Below are positions 16,534-27,850 of a stretch of 64,000 nucleotides of DNA, in pieces. The stretch is from Calvatia gigantea. Its lineage: Eukaryota; Basidiomycota; Agaricomycetes; Agaricales; Lycoperdaceae. The notes under the pieces are model-generated. The model made no database searches, was not told the origin of the DNA, and saw nothing but the letters and a program-made list of their open reading frames with translations. Each line of letters begins with the position of its first letter. The stretch's first letter is position 1. The translations under genes and the position numbers were made by a program. The stretch is taken from assembly GCA_025093985.1 (NCBI GenBank), contig JACAAK010000002.1, positions 2,852,001 to 2,916,000 on the forward strand, read 5' to 3'.

Positions 16534-17641
16534 ATGAAATTGTTCAATTTTGCAACACTGCTTGCGCTCGTCCCTCCCTATTTCCAGTGTTGCCGCTGGA
16601 GGGCACCATGCACGTGTTCACCACTCTCGTCACACAGACATCGCTCGGCGTGCTGAAGGAGACATGCAACTCTTTAAGCGTGTTTCGGGCGCAAGGTGGA
16701 GTTTCTATGATGTTGGCCTGTGAGTTCATTTCATCTTTTGTATCTTCCCGTCTCGAGGTGATTAGCGTTGCTCGCTGTCATCATATTGAACTTTTTTCTG
16801 GTTGAACCGAATACTAATGGTGATTACATTACAGCGGTGCCTGTGGTAAACATAATGTTGCAAGTGACTTTGTACGTACTCGGCCTTTATCCTTTCAGGT
16901 GTCTTTTCGTTGATTTTTCATGTTGGCAGATTGTCGCTTTGAACGCGGCTGTATGTCGTCATCTCAAATGTACCCCCAGAAGTTCGCCTAACCTTTATTT
17001 TTTGTAGCAATTCGGTGGGGGATATCCTGGCCCCAACTGCTTCAAAACGATTACAATGCAGTTCAATGGCAAGACTACCAAAGCTCAGATTATGGATAGG
17101 GTGAGTTCGCAATCCACTGGTGTATCTGCAGGCTAAACTCATGTTGACAAACACTTCGCAGTGTCCTGGTTGCCCGTACGGTGGCCTTGACTTGTCTAGG
17201 GGTCTCTTCAATTTCTTCGCCTCCGAGGATAAAGGTATCATTTATGGATCGTGGTGGTTCGACGGTGAGGGAGGTCCTGCTCCTCCCCCCCCTCCCCCTC
17301 CTCCTCCTCCCCATACCACCAAGAAGCCTGCTCCTCCTCCCCCTCCTCCCACCACAACCTGGCGGCCTCCCAAGACCACTGCCAAGCCGGACCCCACAAC
17401 TACCCCAGACAAGACCTCCACGCATGAGGATTCCAGCACCAGGACTTCTTCCTCGTCTAGCAGCAAAGCACTTTCTGCCTCTGCGAGTTCTGGCGTAGCC
17501 GTTAGCGCGAGTGTCAGTGGTCTTGCTGTCCCCGTTGCAACCGGATCTATCCAGGCCGGCAACACTGAGAACTTGAACAACCTCAACCTCGCATTAGTCG
17601 GACTGGGTGCCCTTGCCGTCACTGGTGCTCAGGTCGATTAA
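16534..17641 (+). CDS. secreted double-psi beta-barrel protein, paralogue B, apparent frameshift
   Basis: Starts MKLFNFATLLALVP, a clear signal peptide, but the frame then leads to a stop. The expected mature sequence (VAAGGHHARVHHSRHTDIA, parallel to the dibasic pro-region of paralogue C) continues in the next frame, so one extra base is apparent near 16571-16583. Downstream the barrel is intact over five more exons: KRVSGARWSFYDVG, GACGKHNVASDF, IVALNAA, QFGGGYPGPNCFKT, MDRCPGCPYGGLDLSRGLF. Then comes a Pro-rich segment (17281-17380) and a Ser/Thr-rich region ending NLALVGLGALAVTGAQVD. Function as for paralogue A: a secreted wall-associated barrel. A 49-base intron with a poor GTTGCC donor would also restore the frame, but it would remove residues that have counterparts in the paralogue, so an inserted base is more likely. 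Confidence 0.75.
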
Positions 17642-18096
17642 TTGATTACGATCGTTGAAAATTGGTGTCAATCTACCTGGGTATTATTTGTTAAATTCTG
17701 GCTGGAAAACTACAGGCTTGTTATTTATTATATTTTAACGGTTCCTGGGGCTCCTTGTTCATATCCAATGCGTGTACCGTATATATTCGAGTACATAGGC
17801 ACTGTTTATTTTGTGATAGTTGATGCTGAACGTTGAATAAAGGTGTTGAGGTGGTTACTATTTGAATTTGACTGCGAGAATTTTTTTCTGGACATGTGAT
17901 ATGACATGAGAAAGTGGAACCAGTGACCCTGAATGGTCGGGTTACAACGGTGTGTCCATGAAACCCTTCCTAACTTTGATCACTACCCTTCCCACCCCAT
18001 CATCCGTCCTTTGCGTTGCCTCGTGCCTGTCGCTCTCTTACGTTCTTCACTCGTTTATATTGTACCCAAAAAACAAAGGACCCCTTCAACCTAGCC
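17642..18096. other. intergenic region
   Basis: No supported gene. It contains the 3' UTR of paralogue B and the promoter of paralogue C. Confidence 0.5.
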
Positions 18097-19076
18097 ATGC
18101 GTCTCGACCTCGCCCTTTTTGCTCTTGCAACACCCTTGGCCGCTCTTGGCGATCTTCGTCACTCGCAACGCCGAAGCCACAGTGATATTGCCAAGCGTGC
18201 CGAGGGTTCCATCCAACTTCACAAGCGTTTCAGTGGCACCCGCTGGACCTTTTACGACGTGGGAGGAGCTGCGTACGTCGTTAACACACTTTCACTGACC
18301 CCTAACTAAATCATCGGAGAACAGCGGCGCTTGCGGAAAATTTAACTCTCGTGGTGAACATGTAAGTTCTGACTTTGACTGTGCTTCGTGATCCGTTCAT
18401 TGACGGAGAGCTTCTCTAGATTGTCGCATTGAACTCGGCTGTATGTTATTACCGCTCCGTGTCTTGCATTAACGCAACGCTTACCTCACTTTAGCAATAT
18501 GGCGGAGGTTATCCTGGACCTCACTGCTTCAAGACTATTGTCATGAAAATCGGTAACAAACAGACAACTGCCACCATTACGGATGAGGTACGTTCATTTC
18601 CCCCTCCTGTTCGCCCAGAGTTGACTCCTAACTGCCGTTAGTGTCCTGGATGCCCCTTTGGTGGTCTCGATCTTACTCGTGGTCTCTTCGAATTCTTCGC
18701 TCCTCTTGGCGTTGGTGTTCTCTCCGGAGAATGGTGGTTCGCAGATGAGGCTCCCCCAAAACCCAAACCTACACCTAAGCCTAAACCACCCAAGCCCAAG
18801 ACCACATTCAAGCCTCCCCCACCTCCCCCTACCACCACTCATCATACCACGACCACTCACACAACGACCTCGCACTCGTCCACCACCCCCAAGTCCTCAT
18901 CTGCATCTCCCAGCTCCTCTCACGCAACTTCTACTTCGTCCGATGGCGTGCTCAGTGGGCTTGTCACGCCCACTAGTGTTGTCTCCACCGATGGCCAGAC
19001 TCAGAATATCCTGGATGTCAACAAAGTATTGATCGGCATGGGCGGCTTGATTGTCGCCGGCGTTGAAGTCAACTAA
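18097..19076 (+). CDS. secreted double-psi beta-barrel protein, paralogue C
   Basis: Signal peptide MRLDLALFALATPLAALG, then a basic pro-like segment (RHSQRRSHSDIAKRAEG) with a KR pair that could be a Kex2 site. The barrel follows: HKRFSGTRWTFYDVG, GACGKFNSRGEH, IVALNSA, QYGGGYPGPHCFKT, ITDECPGCPFGGLDLTRGLF. A Lys/Pro-rich then Ser/Thr/His-rich region ends in LDVNKVLIGMGGLIVAGVEVN. Introns fall at the same places as in paralogues A and B, supporting tandem duplication. C differs from A and B in its Lys-Pro linker (KPKPTPKPKPPKP) instead of poly-Pro. No frame problem is seen. Likely secreted and wall-associated. Confidence 0.85.
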
Positions 19077-19808
19077 ACAGGATCCTTCAAGTGGCATGAT
19101 TAGCCCCAATCGGGCTCAGGTTAGCCCGAATGTATACATGCCGTCTGTCCATCAAATTGCTTCTGTGACCCGTGGCCTTATTGGATAAGGTTCCACCCTC
19201 ATTGTTTCTTATCCCTCCATTGTCCGGTCTCTACTCAGGGTGGGTATTCCATACTTCGAATCGTAACATACTTATATTTTCGAGTAAAACGAGGCTAACC
19301 TTCCACTGTCATCTTATACCCTGTGTTGGTTATTGATTGTCTTTCAATATACTTTGACTCTTTGTTCGCTATTTATTCAATATCATCGCTACACAGTAGA
19401 TGTCTTTCCTTTGTATTGTTGGAGTGCTGAAAATAACATCGTTGTCATTATTTGACATCTGATGGTCGCAAGCCAGTCGAAACATAACATTGTCCTGCTT
19501 AAAGTAGTAGCTCCTCAGTTCACTGTCACGCTCAGAGTCAGGAAACCAACGCGCAGCGATGGAATTTCTATCAGAAGTATCGTCGACACCAAAAATATTC
19601 GGCGCAAAATCAGCGCAGAAAAACAGACGCATTTGCTACGTCGTTACTACATTTGTTCGAATCCGTACTGGAAACTAATGGTACATATATGACAAGAACG
19701 CCACTATATAGTGATACAAAGATGAACAAGAGCACGCCGCCATACACGGAAAAATGTCAAACGACAGCTTTGACAATACCGGCGCCCGGAATTGTTTTCC
19801 AGCTTTCC
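19077..19808. other. intergenic region
   Basis: About 730 bases between convergent genes. No coding frame is supported; it should contain both 3' UTRs. Confidence 0.5.
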
Positions 19809-20343
19809 CTAATGACAATGGAAAGCAGAAACTAACAGATCCCGCAGTCCTATCTCTTTAGCCCACGCAGGTGAAACTGTATTCTTCTTCCACTTCAGAT
19901 CTCGCACCAAAGCCGAACGACTGTGGTGCATCAACCCTTTGACGACAGCATGCCCTTCGTGCCTCCTCATCAGGTATTCCCTTATGTTGATGAATACGTG
20001 GGCCTTGATGAACTTCTTTGCGGATTTAATGGATTGAGGGAGAAGTTTACGGTCAGACTGGAGGCCAAATTCAATAATGAGGGATTGGAGAAGGGCGAGA
20101 TGGCAAGTTCGACCATGACGAGCCGAGGGGTCAGCTAGATATCTATAGAGTCCAAGGAGGTAAAATAAAATCAATTTATAGCAGGATTGTGACGGGTTAT
20201 CGTTCCGTTGGATCCGATGACAATTCGAGAGTCGTTGGGTAACGAGGATATTAAGGATGAAAAGGAAGGGTATATCAGCAACTGGTCCTAGGGGCGTCGT
20301 GTAAGGGGGTCCACGCACGATGTGATAAAGTTGACAGCTGCAT
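19809..20343 (-). CDS. hypothetical protein
   Basis: A likely two-exon gene: start at 20343 (MQLSTLSH), a GTGCGT donor, and acceptor CTAG near 20136. The second exon codes for about 109 residues beginning DPSARHGRTCHLALLQSL and including KSAKKFIKAHVFINIREYL, ending LRDLLVSAFHCH. Helical, basic, no membrane segment. I do not recognise a named family. The exon 2 sequence looks like real coding sequence, but the first exon is a weaker guess. The start lies only 69 bases below the end of the next gene on the same strand. Confidence 0.45.
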
Positions 20344-20412
20344 CATACACCTCTGAAGACTGAATCCTGTTCAGATACCTTCTCTGCGACGACTGTCTGG
20401 CACTGGAGGGCA

Positions 20413-22100
20413 TCACTGACAGGGGAAAAGTGCGATGGGGGGGCTGACAACCTTGCCCTTCTTCTTTTTCTTCTTATGAGGCTTAGTTTTGGTTGTGGAT
20501 CTGGGAGTTTTGACAGTCTCTGAAGAAGGGGACGACAAGGAACGTTGAGCCCCAGAGGGAGATCTAGGGACATATGAGCAACCACTTGGCTCCCCAAGGT
20601 GTAAGGCCTTGTATGACGGAGAAAATTCAAAATTAATGGCACTGCCCGATAAGTGCACAATTGTCGTTGCTGATGCGCTCTTGGACAGCCCAGGTACCGG
20701 GACAGGGGGTAGAACAGCGTCTTTCGCCGCAGGTGTAGCAATTGTGTCGTTAGATTCCTTGCGTTCCGAAACCCTCTCCTTGGCCTCTCGCTTCGCCACT
20801 TCTTTGTCTCTCCTCTTCGGCTCCTCCAAGGCTTTGGCAGCTTTCTTCTCCCTTCGCCTTCGCTCTTTCCGCTCCTTCCTTCGTTGCACCCTCGCTTCCT
20901 CTTCCTCTGGCGTTCTCTTTTTCTTCTCCTTCCCCTTTTTCTTGCTTGCCGGGGACGAGGGTGCTGAGTTTACAGATGCCTTGGCCCCGCCAGCCTCACC
21001 CAAAGGTTGGGGGCCAACGCCGAGCCTCGCCAACCATGTCGCAAGCTCAGAAGTACCCGCTTCTGCGGCCTCTGCGGCCTGAGTTGAAGCCGACTCCTGA
21101 TCCATACGCCCCTCATCCAAAATGGAATCCGATCCGAACGGAATAATAGGGGGAATGCTCCGAATGGTGTCAGTGGAAGACGTAGTCGCTTCCGCCTTTG
21201 CCAATGGCTCTTGTTTCGATGTGGGCGACCTTTGTCGTCCCAACACCACAAAGTCGTCGTCTGAGAATACCGCTCCGCGTGACTCTTCCGAGTCAGAACT
21301 TTCGGAAACACACCATATAATGTCGTCATCCGAGTCTGAGAACGAGCCTTTTCCGTACGCTCCGGTATCCGCAGGAGCCGGAGGAGGGGCGGCATTGATA
21401 GGAGCCACAGCAGTAGGGGTAAAACGGTCCAAACCCAGGTGCTGCCGGACAGTTACGAAGTCAAAACCAGAGGACGATAAGGATGATGCAGATAGGGTGG
21501 GTGAGGTGATGATAAGTGAGTCAGGAAGGACTCGATATACCTGTAGACGAAGGTGTAGTAGCAGCTGCCATGGTTAGAGAGATTAATCTGCCACGCCGGA
21601 GCACCAGACCTATCGCAACCCAATGATGGGTGGCCGGGCGGTAAGTCACTGATTATAAACTGGCATGCGAGATGTCAGACCCTATAAATCGGCAGGACTA
21701 GAAAGGAGATCTTACCTCGGGAAGAGGCGGAAGAGGACTCTGACACACGTAAAGGTACTCGTAGTTGTAGTTATGTAGCAGGTGGTCTGTACCCCAGATG
21801 AGAATAGCAGGGCTTAAAAGCGACCCGTTCTCGAAAAACCCCGCCCAGGGAAATGCAGTTGGTTTGGATTTTCTAGCAGCGGCCGGTGATGCGCCTTGAG
21901 CTCAAGAGTCGCGTCCTTACGCACAGTGCCAACCAAGGGCACACACAGTAGAGATAAAATAAGCCGGAGGGTGTCGGCGAATATAGGAGCCCGAGAGCGT
22001 CATTGACTCGAAGGGTATGCGATGAGGTCAAATAGGGTCCATCCGAGGAACCGGGTATGACAACATACTTACCCTCTTCAGGCGGCTCCCCCTCCCTCAA
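20413..22100 (-). CDS. hypothetical Lys/Glu-rich protein, 5' end unresolved
   Basis: Three exons (about 22100-22073, 21900-21716, 21564-20413) join in one frame of about 454 codons. The N-terminal part is ordered-looking, with FPWAGFFENGSLLSPAILIW, HNYNYEYLYVCQSPLPPLPE and SSGFDFVTVRQHLGLDRFTP. An acidic Ser/Asp-rich stretch follows, then a strongly charged KKKGKEKKKRTPEEEEAR-type region and a Ser/Pro/Lys-rich tail ending FPCQ. No known domain is recognised. No ATG opens the first exon: the frame begins at a TTG (22100) just after a stop. There may be an upstream exon, or the start may have been lost through an indel. Confidence 0.55.
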
Positions 22101-22226
22101 TTAACCCGAAGGGGCAACAAAACTAAAATATTCCCGCAATTGCTGCGAAGTGTTGCAACGATTTATGCATTATGCGTCATAGCACTGTCCATGAGTTTAA
22201 CCAATAAACCAGTGTGCACCCAGTAT

Positions 22227-24468
22227 CTACTCCACGATTTTCCAATATACCGCACTATTACCGTACCCAGCAAGTGCATGTTGCTGAACGGTGACACCTT
22301 TTTTCCAGACTTGCCCTGCGAGGTCCAACACTTCCTTGGCCTTCTTCCGCATCAACATCAAGCGCTCACCGTCTGGAGCGTCGAGGTTCACGGGCATAGC
22401 GAGACTAGCCTTCTTCCCGTTTCCTAATTCATAATCGTAATTCCTTCCCCAAACCATAAGATCTTGGCCACCAACACCTTCGGATTCAGCCGAGGAATCA
22501 AGCGCAATGAGAACATGGCCAGTAGGGGAGATAACGACTTGGGTTGGTGTTATAGGTTCTAATTGCTGCACACGGTCGCTGTCTGGGTGGTACCAACACA
22601 ACAAACTGAGCCCAATTACTTTGAAACTAAAAACACAGAGCTTACATTGAAGAAGACCGCTCACACTCTTGACGCGAGATGGGTTGCCCTGCGAGGTGGT
22701 GTAGGTGTTATTGCCAAGTCCGCCGTTCTTGCCATTACCGCACATGAGTAGATCCACCGTTGTGGGTGTATCAGTGCTTGAACGTTCCACGGTGAGCGAT
22801 GTAAGGTCGCCTCCTAAATTACAATTCTCGAAATTTAAGAAAAGTCCCATAACATGGCAGGGGTGATTGGGTGCAGCAAGCACAAACATACCGGCTGCAA
22901 CATTCAAGCATTTACTGCGGGTACTTGTTGGGACCATCCGCCATAGAATGACCTCTGTCGGTACAGTGATTGCGTCGAGAGTCACGTTCGAACCTAACCC
23001 AATTTGCCTGTCACGGACTGGTTAGTAGAATTCAAGTAGCATGAGGAGAGCGGCCCACCCATACTCGTTCGCACCCCATCCCAACACGCGCCCGGTGGGG
23101 GTCCGAACAAAGCTGCTCCTGCCACCGGCAGCAATTTGGCTAACGTCAACTCCGTGAAGGGCTGGGATCTCATATAGGTGAGTGCACCAATATATTTTAG
23201 AATCATCTATATTCGAAAGGTCGGTTGCCACATCAGAGGAAGGCGTAACGCGGATAGATTTTGAAGACGGGTTATTGATAGTCTTGGGGACAAGTTCAAC
23301 TTTCATTGTTTCTGGTTTTATACCCATAGTGACGCTGGCAGGGTCAGTGATCTCGAAAGACCGAAAGCCAAGCTGTCCGAAGCGATTGGCTTCTTTGTTC
23401 ACGGGATGTGCAAAAGTGCGACCCTTGTTGGTGAGCGCGAGGAGGTGATTCTCCCCCACTGAAACAGAAACGAATCTACAAAGGCAAGATGAACGAGGGG
23501 ACCGCCTCTTCTTGAAGGTGAACCTCACTTTTCATTCCAACTCAAGTTCCCCTTCGGCATGACTTCCTCGTATTGAATTTTCTTGTTCTTGTCGCTCCCT
23601 AGAAACCAGCCCGTACCAAACCATGAGCTGTCAGGCCGAGGGCTACTCGAAGGCTTTTCCTGGCCCAAAGCGTCTGCTGCTAGGACATACACTTTTCCAG
23701 ACGAGGAAAGAGCATACAACTTGAACTCTGTCAGCTGGAGTTTTACGATATTCTGGAATAGATCTTAGTTATAGTCGTTCCTGTTGAATCACGACCCATA
23801 CCTTCCCCTTCAAAGTAGGAATAGGTTTCCCTCCACCTTGTAATGCAGGTCCGAAGAATCCTTCACCCCATTGATACACATCCCCTCTCGCGTCTACGCA
23901 TGCTGCGTGGTTCCTATGCAGCTGCATATCCCTCAATGCGACATTATCCAACCATTTCGCAATCATGGGACGTTTGATCTCCGTGTTGTTTCCCTCCCTT
24001 TCATCTGGACTTGCGTCCGCATCAGAAGCGTCTAAAACCTGACGACTTTCCAGGATTCGTTTCCAAAATAGAACAACATTGTAGGTCGCGCAAGAAAAAA
24101 GAAAAAGAAAATTTTCAATTAGTTTTATTGATATTAGTTTTGGAAAAACCTGCCACGCACCTATTTGAACCCCAAACAAGGGAACATAGGACATTTGGGT
24201 CGCTCCAGAATTTAGCTTCCGACGCCACGAGTTTTGTTTGCGGTTTGAATGGGGTAGCAAGGTCGGCGCCTGCTGGCGAGTCGACATCGTTATAGATCTT
24301 TTGGGTATTACTATGCCATAGATACGACACCACGGCGACCCCAGAAACGAGCGCGGCCGTGACCACTGTCCTTCTCTGTGTACGCGGTATAGACGTCACG
24401 ACCTGTTGTGTCTGCTGGTGCAATCTGCGAAGGTGGGGCCGAACGCTTTGCCCCGTATGTCTCAACAT
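22227..24468 (-). CDS. fmp25: FMP25-like mitochondrial RCC1-repeat protein
   Basis: The N-terminus is a mitochondrial presequence (MLRHTGQSVRPHLRRLHQQ) followed by one membrane helix (TVVTAALVSGVAVVSYLW, about residues 36-53). After it come RCC1-type propeller blades marked by SLVWGSN, YQWGEGFFG, LGWGANEYGQIGLGSNVTL, MCGNGKNGGLGN and LMVWGRNYDYELGNGKK, ending YGNSAVYWKIVE. This layout (presequence, one TM, then RCC1 repeats) is that of yeast Fmp25, an inner-membrane protein needed for early assembly of respiratory complex III. At least six exons; no frame break seen. Its role links it to the CBP4-like gene at 3-5 kb, although the two are too far apart to be co-regulated by position. Confidence 0.82.
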
Positions 24469-24629
24469 CTTAACCTGCAGACTCGGGGCTGGTCATGCAA
24501 AATAGCGTATTCAGTGTTTGGATTTCGGAGGTTATGGAGAACGAGGACGGAGAATTCCACGTGATGACCCTGATCCACCAAACCTCGTCCTAAAAATAGA
24601 CCAACTAGACCATCGCTACAGATTCCCCC

Positions 24630-25137
24630 CTATACAGCAGAACTACTAGCAGAATTACTTGAATCCTCCGGCACACTTCCCTCCACACCCGCTCCAAAAC
24701 CGTTCGATCTCCTGTCGGGCTTGATCCTTGAAGGTGTAGGCGGCGTGACCATAATCTTGACAAATCCTCCCTCCACATCTTCACTCCCAATCATGACAGG
24801 ATGCGAAGGTGACACCAATATCGCGCCATTCTGGTTTGAATTCAACGTGTTCCTGGGTACGTTTACGACAGATGATCCTCTCCGACTTGACGTGCTGCTG
24901 GTGTATGACATCGGACGGCGGGGACTGCCGTAGAGACTGTGGCAAGCTTCGACGTCGGTCCGTGGTGCGCATTGCGCAATGCGAGAGCTTCGAGAACACA
25001 GAAAAGCGACCATGGCGGCGGTGAGGAGCAATATGACCATGAATATTCCCACAAGAAACAGGGACACTGGATCGTTTGTCAGTGATAAGGGGTGACGTCC
25101 TCCGAAAGCACAACGCACTTGCGACTGTTTCCTGCAT
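24630..25137 (-). CDS. small single-pass membrane protein, hypothetical
   Basis: Exon 1 (25137-25119) and exon 2 (25066-24630), with a 52-base intron carrying a CACTGAC branch site, give 151 residues. The start MQETVAMSLFLVGIFMVILL runs straight into a membrane helix, followed by a short basic stop-transfer (CSRSSR) and a Ser/Pro/Arg-rich cytoplasmic tail with VVNVPRNTLNSNQNGAILVS and VKIMVTPPTPSRIKPDRRSN. No family recognised. The helix is so close to the start that it would act as a signal anchor. Further upstream exons are possible. Confidence 0.5.
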
Positions 25138-25375
25138 CGTTGCGTCTGTAAGTCCTTGACGTAGGGAAAGAAAGACAATTTGGTTTAGGAGGCATGTCGG
25201 TCATTTCTGCTATTTAACAAACTTCGGAGCCGTAGGGCTGACAAAATAACATTCCAGACTGGAAACAAATGGATCCGGGCAAGACTCCTGCGGAAAAACT
25301 CGGGTTCATGGAGCACAAGCACTTGGAAGTGCGTTGCGAAGGTACAGAAACAGAAACATACGAACGCCACCACCG

Positions 25376-27745
25376 CTAATCCTCATCCTCTTCTTCCTCT
25401 TCCCTTTGATATTCCACCCTTGGCTTCTTAACTCTCCTGTCATCATCAGGCTCTCCATCTTCCTCTTCCTCGCCCTCCTCCACTTCGGCGTAACCCTCCA
25501 TTCCTTCCTCCTGCTCGTGTTCCTCCTCCTCCTGGAAGTCTGACGCATATTCGCTTCCTCCATGGCCTACATATGACGCAGCAGTAGCTGCAGGCGAGTG
25601 TCCGTCAGCCACTTCAACCTGAATTCCCATCTCGTCCGCCGTTATCTCGCTTTCGCCTTCCACCTCCCTGCGCAGCTGCTCAGGTTCCTGGTCAACGGCC
25701 GTCTCGTCCTCTTCCAGGCGGTCTCCGTTATGCGAGGGCCCTTGGGGTTCAGATGTAGCTGAACGTTCCCTAAGGGGAGCACCATTGCTCTCCGGCTCCA
25801 ACGCAGCAGCCTCGACTTCCCTGTCCAAGTCAGTTGCTGCAGTCGAATACCTCAACGGACTGGGACTAGGGTAAGCCGAACCTGTATATCCAGCGCCACC
25901 GAATCCGCTGAAACCAACTCCCGTAGGAAGAGACAACTGAATCGGTGTCGAAGAACGTGCAAGTTTCTCCAAGTCGTCTTTTGGTGGCAGCCCCGAAAGC
26001 TCTTGTTTCTTAGCTTCAGCGTCAGCAACTTTCTTCGCTCTTCTTTTAGCGTCAGCTTCTCTCCTCTTCTTCCTCCTTTGTTCCGCCTTCTCTTCTTCTC
26101 GTTTGTTGGCTTCCTGCCATCGAGAGAAGTCTAGTTTGGCCTCCTCTTCTTCTTGTGCATCCAAGTCCCATTGTTCCTGCATGAATTCGGCGTAACGTTC
26201 GCATGCAGGCCTCCATGTCCTAGGAGGCTTGATATCCATGTCCGCGTCATCGTTTGTCACGCTCTGGTTCAAACCTGAACCATCTGAGTCAGGCTTTGGT
26301 TTTGTGGGCGGGACGAGAGGGTCCCTTCCTTCAAGTAACGCGTCAATATCGGGTGGAGGAGAGTATTCAAAATCAGGTCCAGGGTTGATGCGTACACACG
26401 CGTCATTGAATAGGGAGATGAAGGGGTAGTATCCCAACCATCCGTCGTCAAACGGGTTCTCCCTGTGTTCTTTCACACCCTCCCTGGCTCTCCTTTTCTC
26501 CCTGGCTTTCTGTGACTTGTCCTTCGGTTGTCGTAGTTGTAGGTAATCGTATATATCTTGAAATGCCACACCCTGGCATTCCCCGTTTACGAAAAATGCG
26601 ATTTTTGATTCCGGGCCAAGCGTTGGGAGAGGACGTAGGGGTTGTTGTGGTTTGGCCGGTGAGCCGGTGGACGTAGTTTCTGGCGGTTTACCAGCATTCG
26701 GACCGGACTTCTTGTTTGAGGTTGAAGGCACGGAAGAGGATTGAGTAGACTTCCCGGAATAATCTATTAACGCAGCCATTTCTTTGGTTTGTGGGTATTC
26801 GAGGATTTCAAAGACTTCCTGGCCTTTGAGATCAATGGGAATACGTTCAGCGTCGGATGTGGGCAGGATCATGTGGGTCCTTTGGGTTCGCAACGCGTCG
26901 AGGTGGGAGGGATATATACATTCCAATGACATCTCCCGAACCAAAGGCTTTTCCATATGGTCTTGGTCGGGAGAGTGTAACCTTTTCACCGGTCCTGTCG
27001 CGGTAGCCATAGCTGTATCCATCCAAGCCCACTGGTCCATTTAACGAGGCCTCTCGTCTACCCCATCCCAACCTCACATGTGCGCCTTCTCTCCTAACTT
27101 TCGCTGATCCACCATTTCCATTCCCACCGTCCTCGGAATTCCCATTCAATTGTACACGTTCCCCTCCACCATGTAGAATCTTGACCTCCAGATACCATTT
27201 ACCCTCCCTTATAGGCGCGTTACACCGTGCGCTACGAAAGCCGGAGCTGCCAGCAAGTCCAAGGCCATCCTTTGCGACTTTGATGAAAGGACTGCGGTCT
27301 TCCCAGCTTATGCGGTAGGATGTTGGGTTGGATTCGATGGTGCGGCAGGGAGTGGCGTGTCCTGGGGGGTTTATACCTGCGGGTACATAACGGAAACCTA
27401 CACGGTTTATACCGACTAGCTCAGTTTTGAAGTATTCGTTGAAGGGTCCGTCGTTGCAGGGTACAAAGATGGGACCACGAGAGATTGTTAGAATGGGCCT
27501 GGAGGATAAGTCACCACGAGTGACAAGACTACTACAGATCTACGTGAGTTGGGAGCTGGTAGTCATGAGAGGAAATTTTGTTACTCGTTCGTTGGCGCAT
27601 TTGCGGCAGGAGTGGAAGCGGAATCTGAGGGGGCTGGGGAAGATGCAGCTACAGGCCCGCGTTTGCGCTTTTTAGACGGCTGGGTAGTTGGTGGAACAGA
27701 ACCATTGGCAACAAGGAGAATGTTTTCTGGCGGCGGCGAGGACAT
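25376..27745 (-). CDS. ASH2/BRE2-type COMPASS subunit (SPRY protein), apparent frameshift
   Basis: Exon 1 (27745-27585; another ATG lies at 27781) and exon 2 (27498-25376) encode about 760 residues. A basic N-terminus (PSKKRKRG) leads to the SPRY domain: TISRGPIFVPCNDGPFNEYF, GINRVGFRYVPAG, CRTIESNPTSYRISWEDRSP, KWYLEVKILHGGGERV, HVRLGWGRREASLNGPVGLD, GYSYGYRDRTGEKV, GDVIGMYISLPPRR. The family segment RIPIDLKG and NDACVRINPGPDFEYSPP follow. The C-terminal half is charged, with a coiled coil (NKREEEKAEQRRKKRREADA) and a Glu-rich end. Ash2L/Bre2 is a core subunit of the histone H3K4 methyltransferase complex in the nucleus. The frame is broken once, at an in-frame TGA (26849-26847): removing one base restores RRERIPIDLKG. 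Head to head with the E2 gene. Confidence 0.85.
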
Positions 27746-27850
27746 GGCTGCGTTGAGCGAAGGCCGAAGGAATGATCTCACCTACCAAATCAGGAAGCGG
27801 CTCCTTGTCCCAAGTCGCCCTGATCCACGACCCTACAGCTCACTTTCACA
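27746..27850. promoter_or_regulatory. compact bidirectional promoter, ASH2 / E2 genes
   Basis: Only 105 bases (or 69 if the ASH2 ATG at 27781 is used) separate the two divergent start codons. Both promoters and 5' leaders must overlap one another or the coding regions. Confidence 0.6.

Noticed and set aside
17242..17622. Gly/Val-rich minus-strand frame opposite paralogue B
   Set aside because: Antisense of the Pro-rich region, with no independent support.
20609..21082. 157-codon plus-strand frame
   Set aside because: Antisense of the Lys/Glu-rich protein; its Ser/Phe/Leu-rich content is what antisense of KKK/EEE codons gives.
26770..26880. 76-base GTTGCG..CCAG intron in ASH2
   Set aside because: It would restore the frame, but the donor is poor and it would delete the conserved RIPIDLKG segment.
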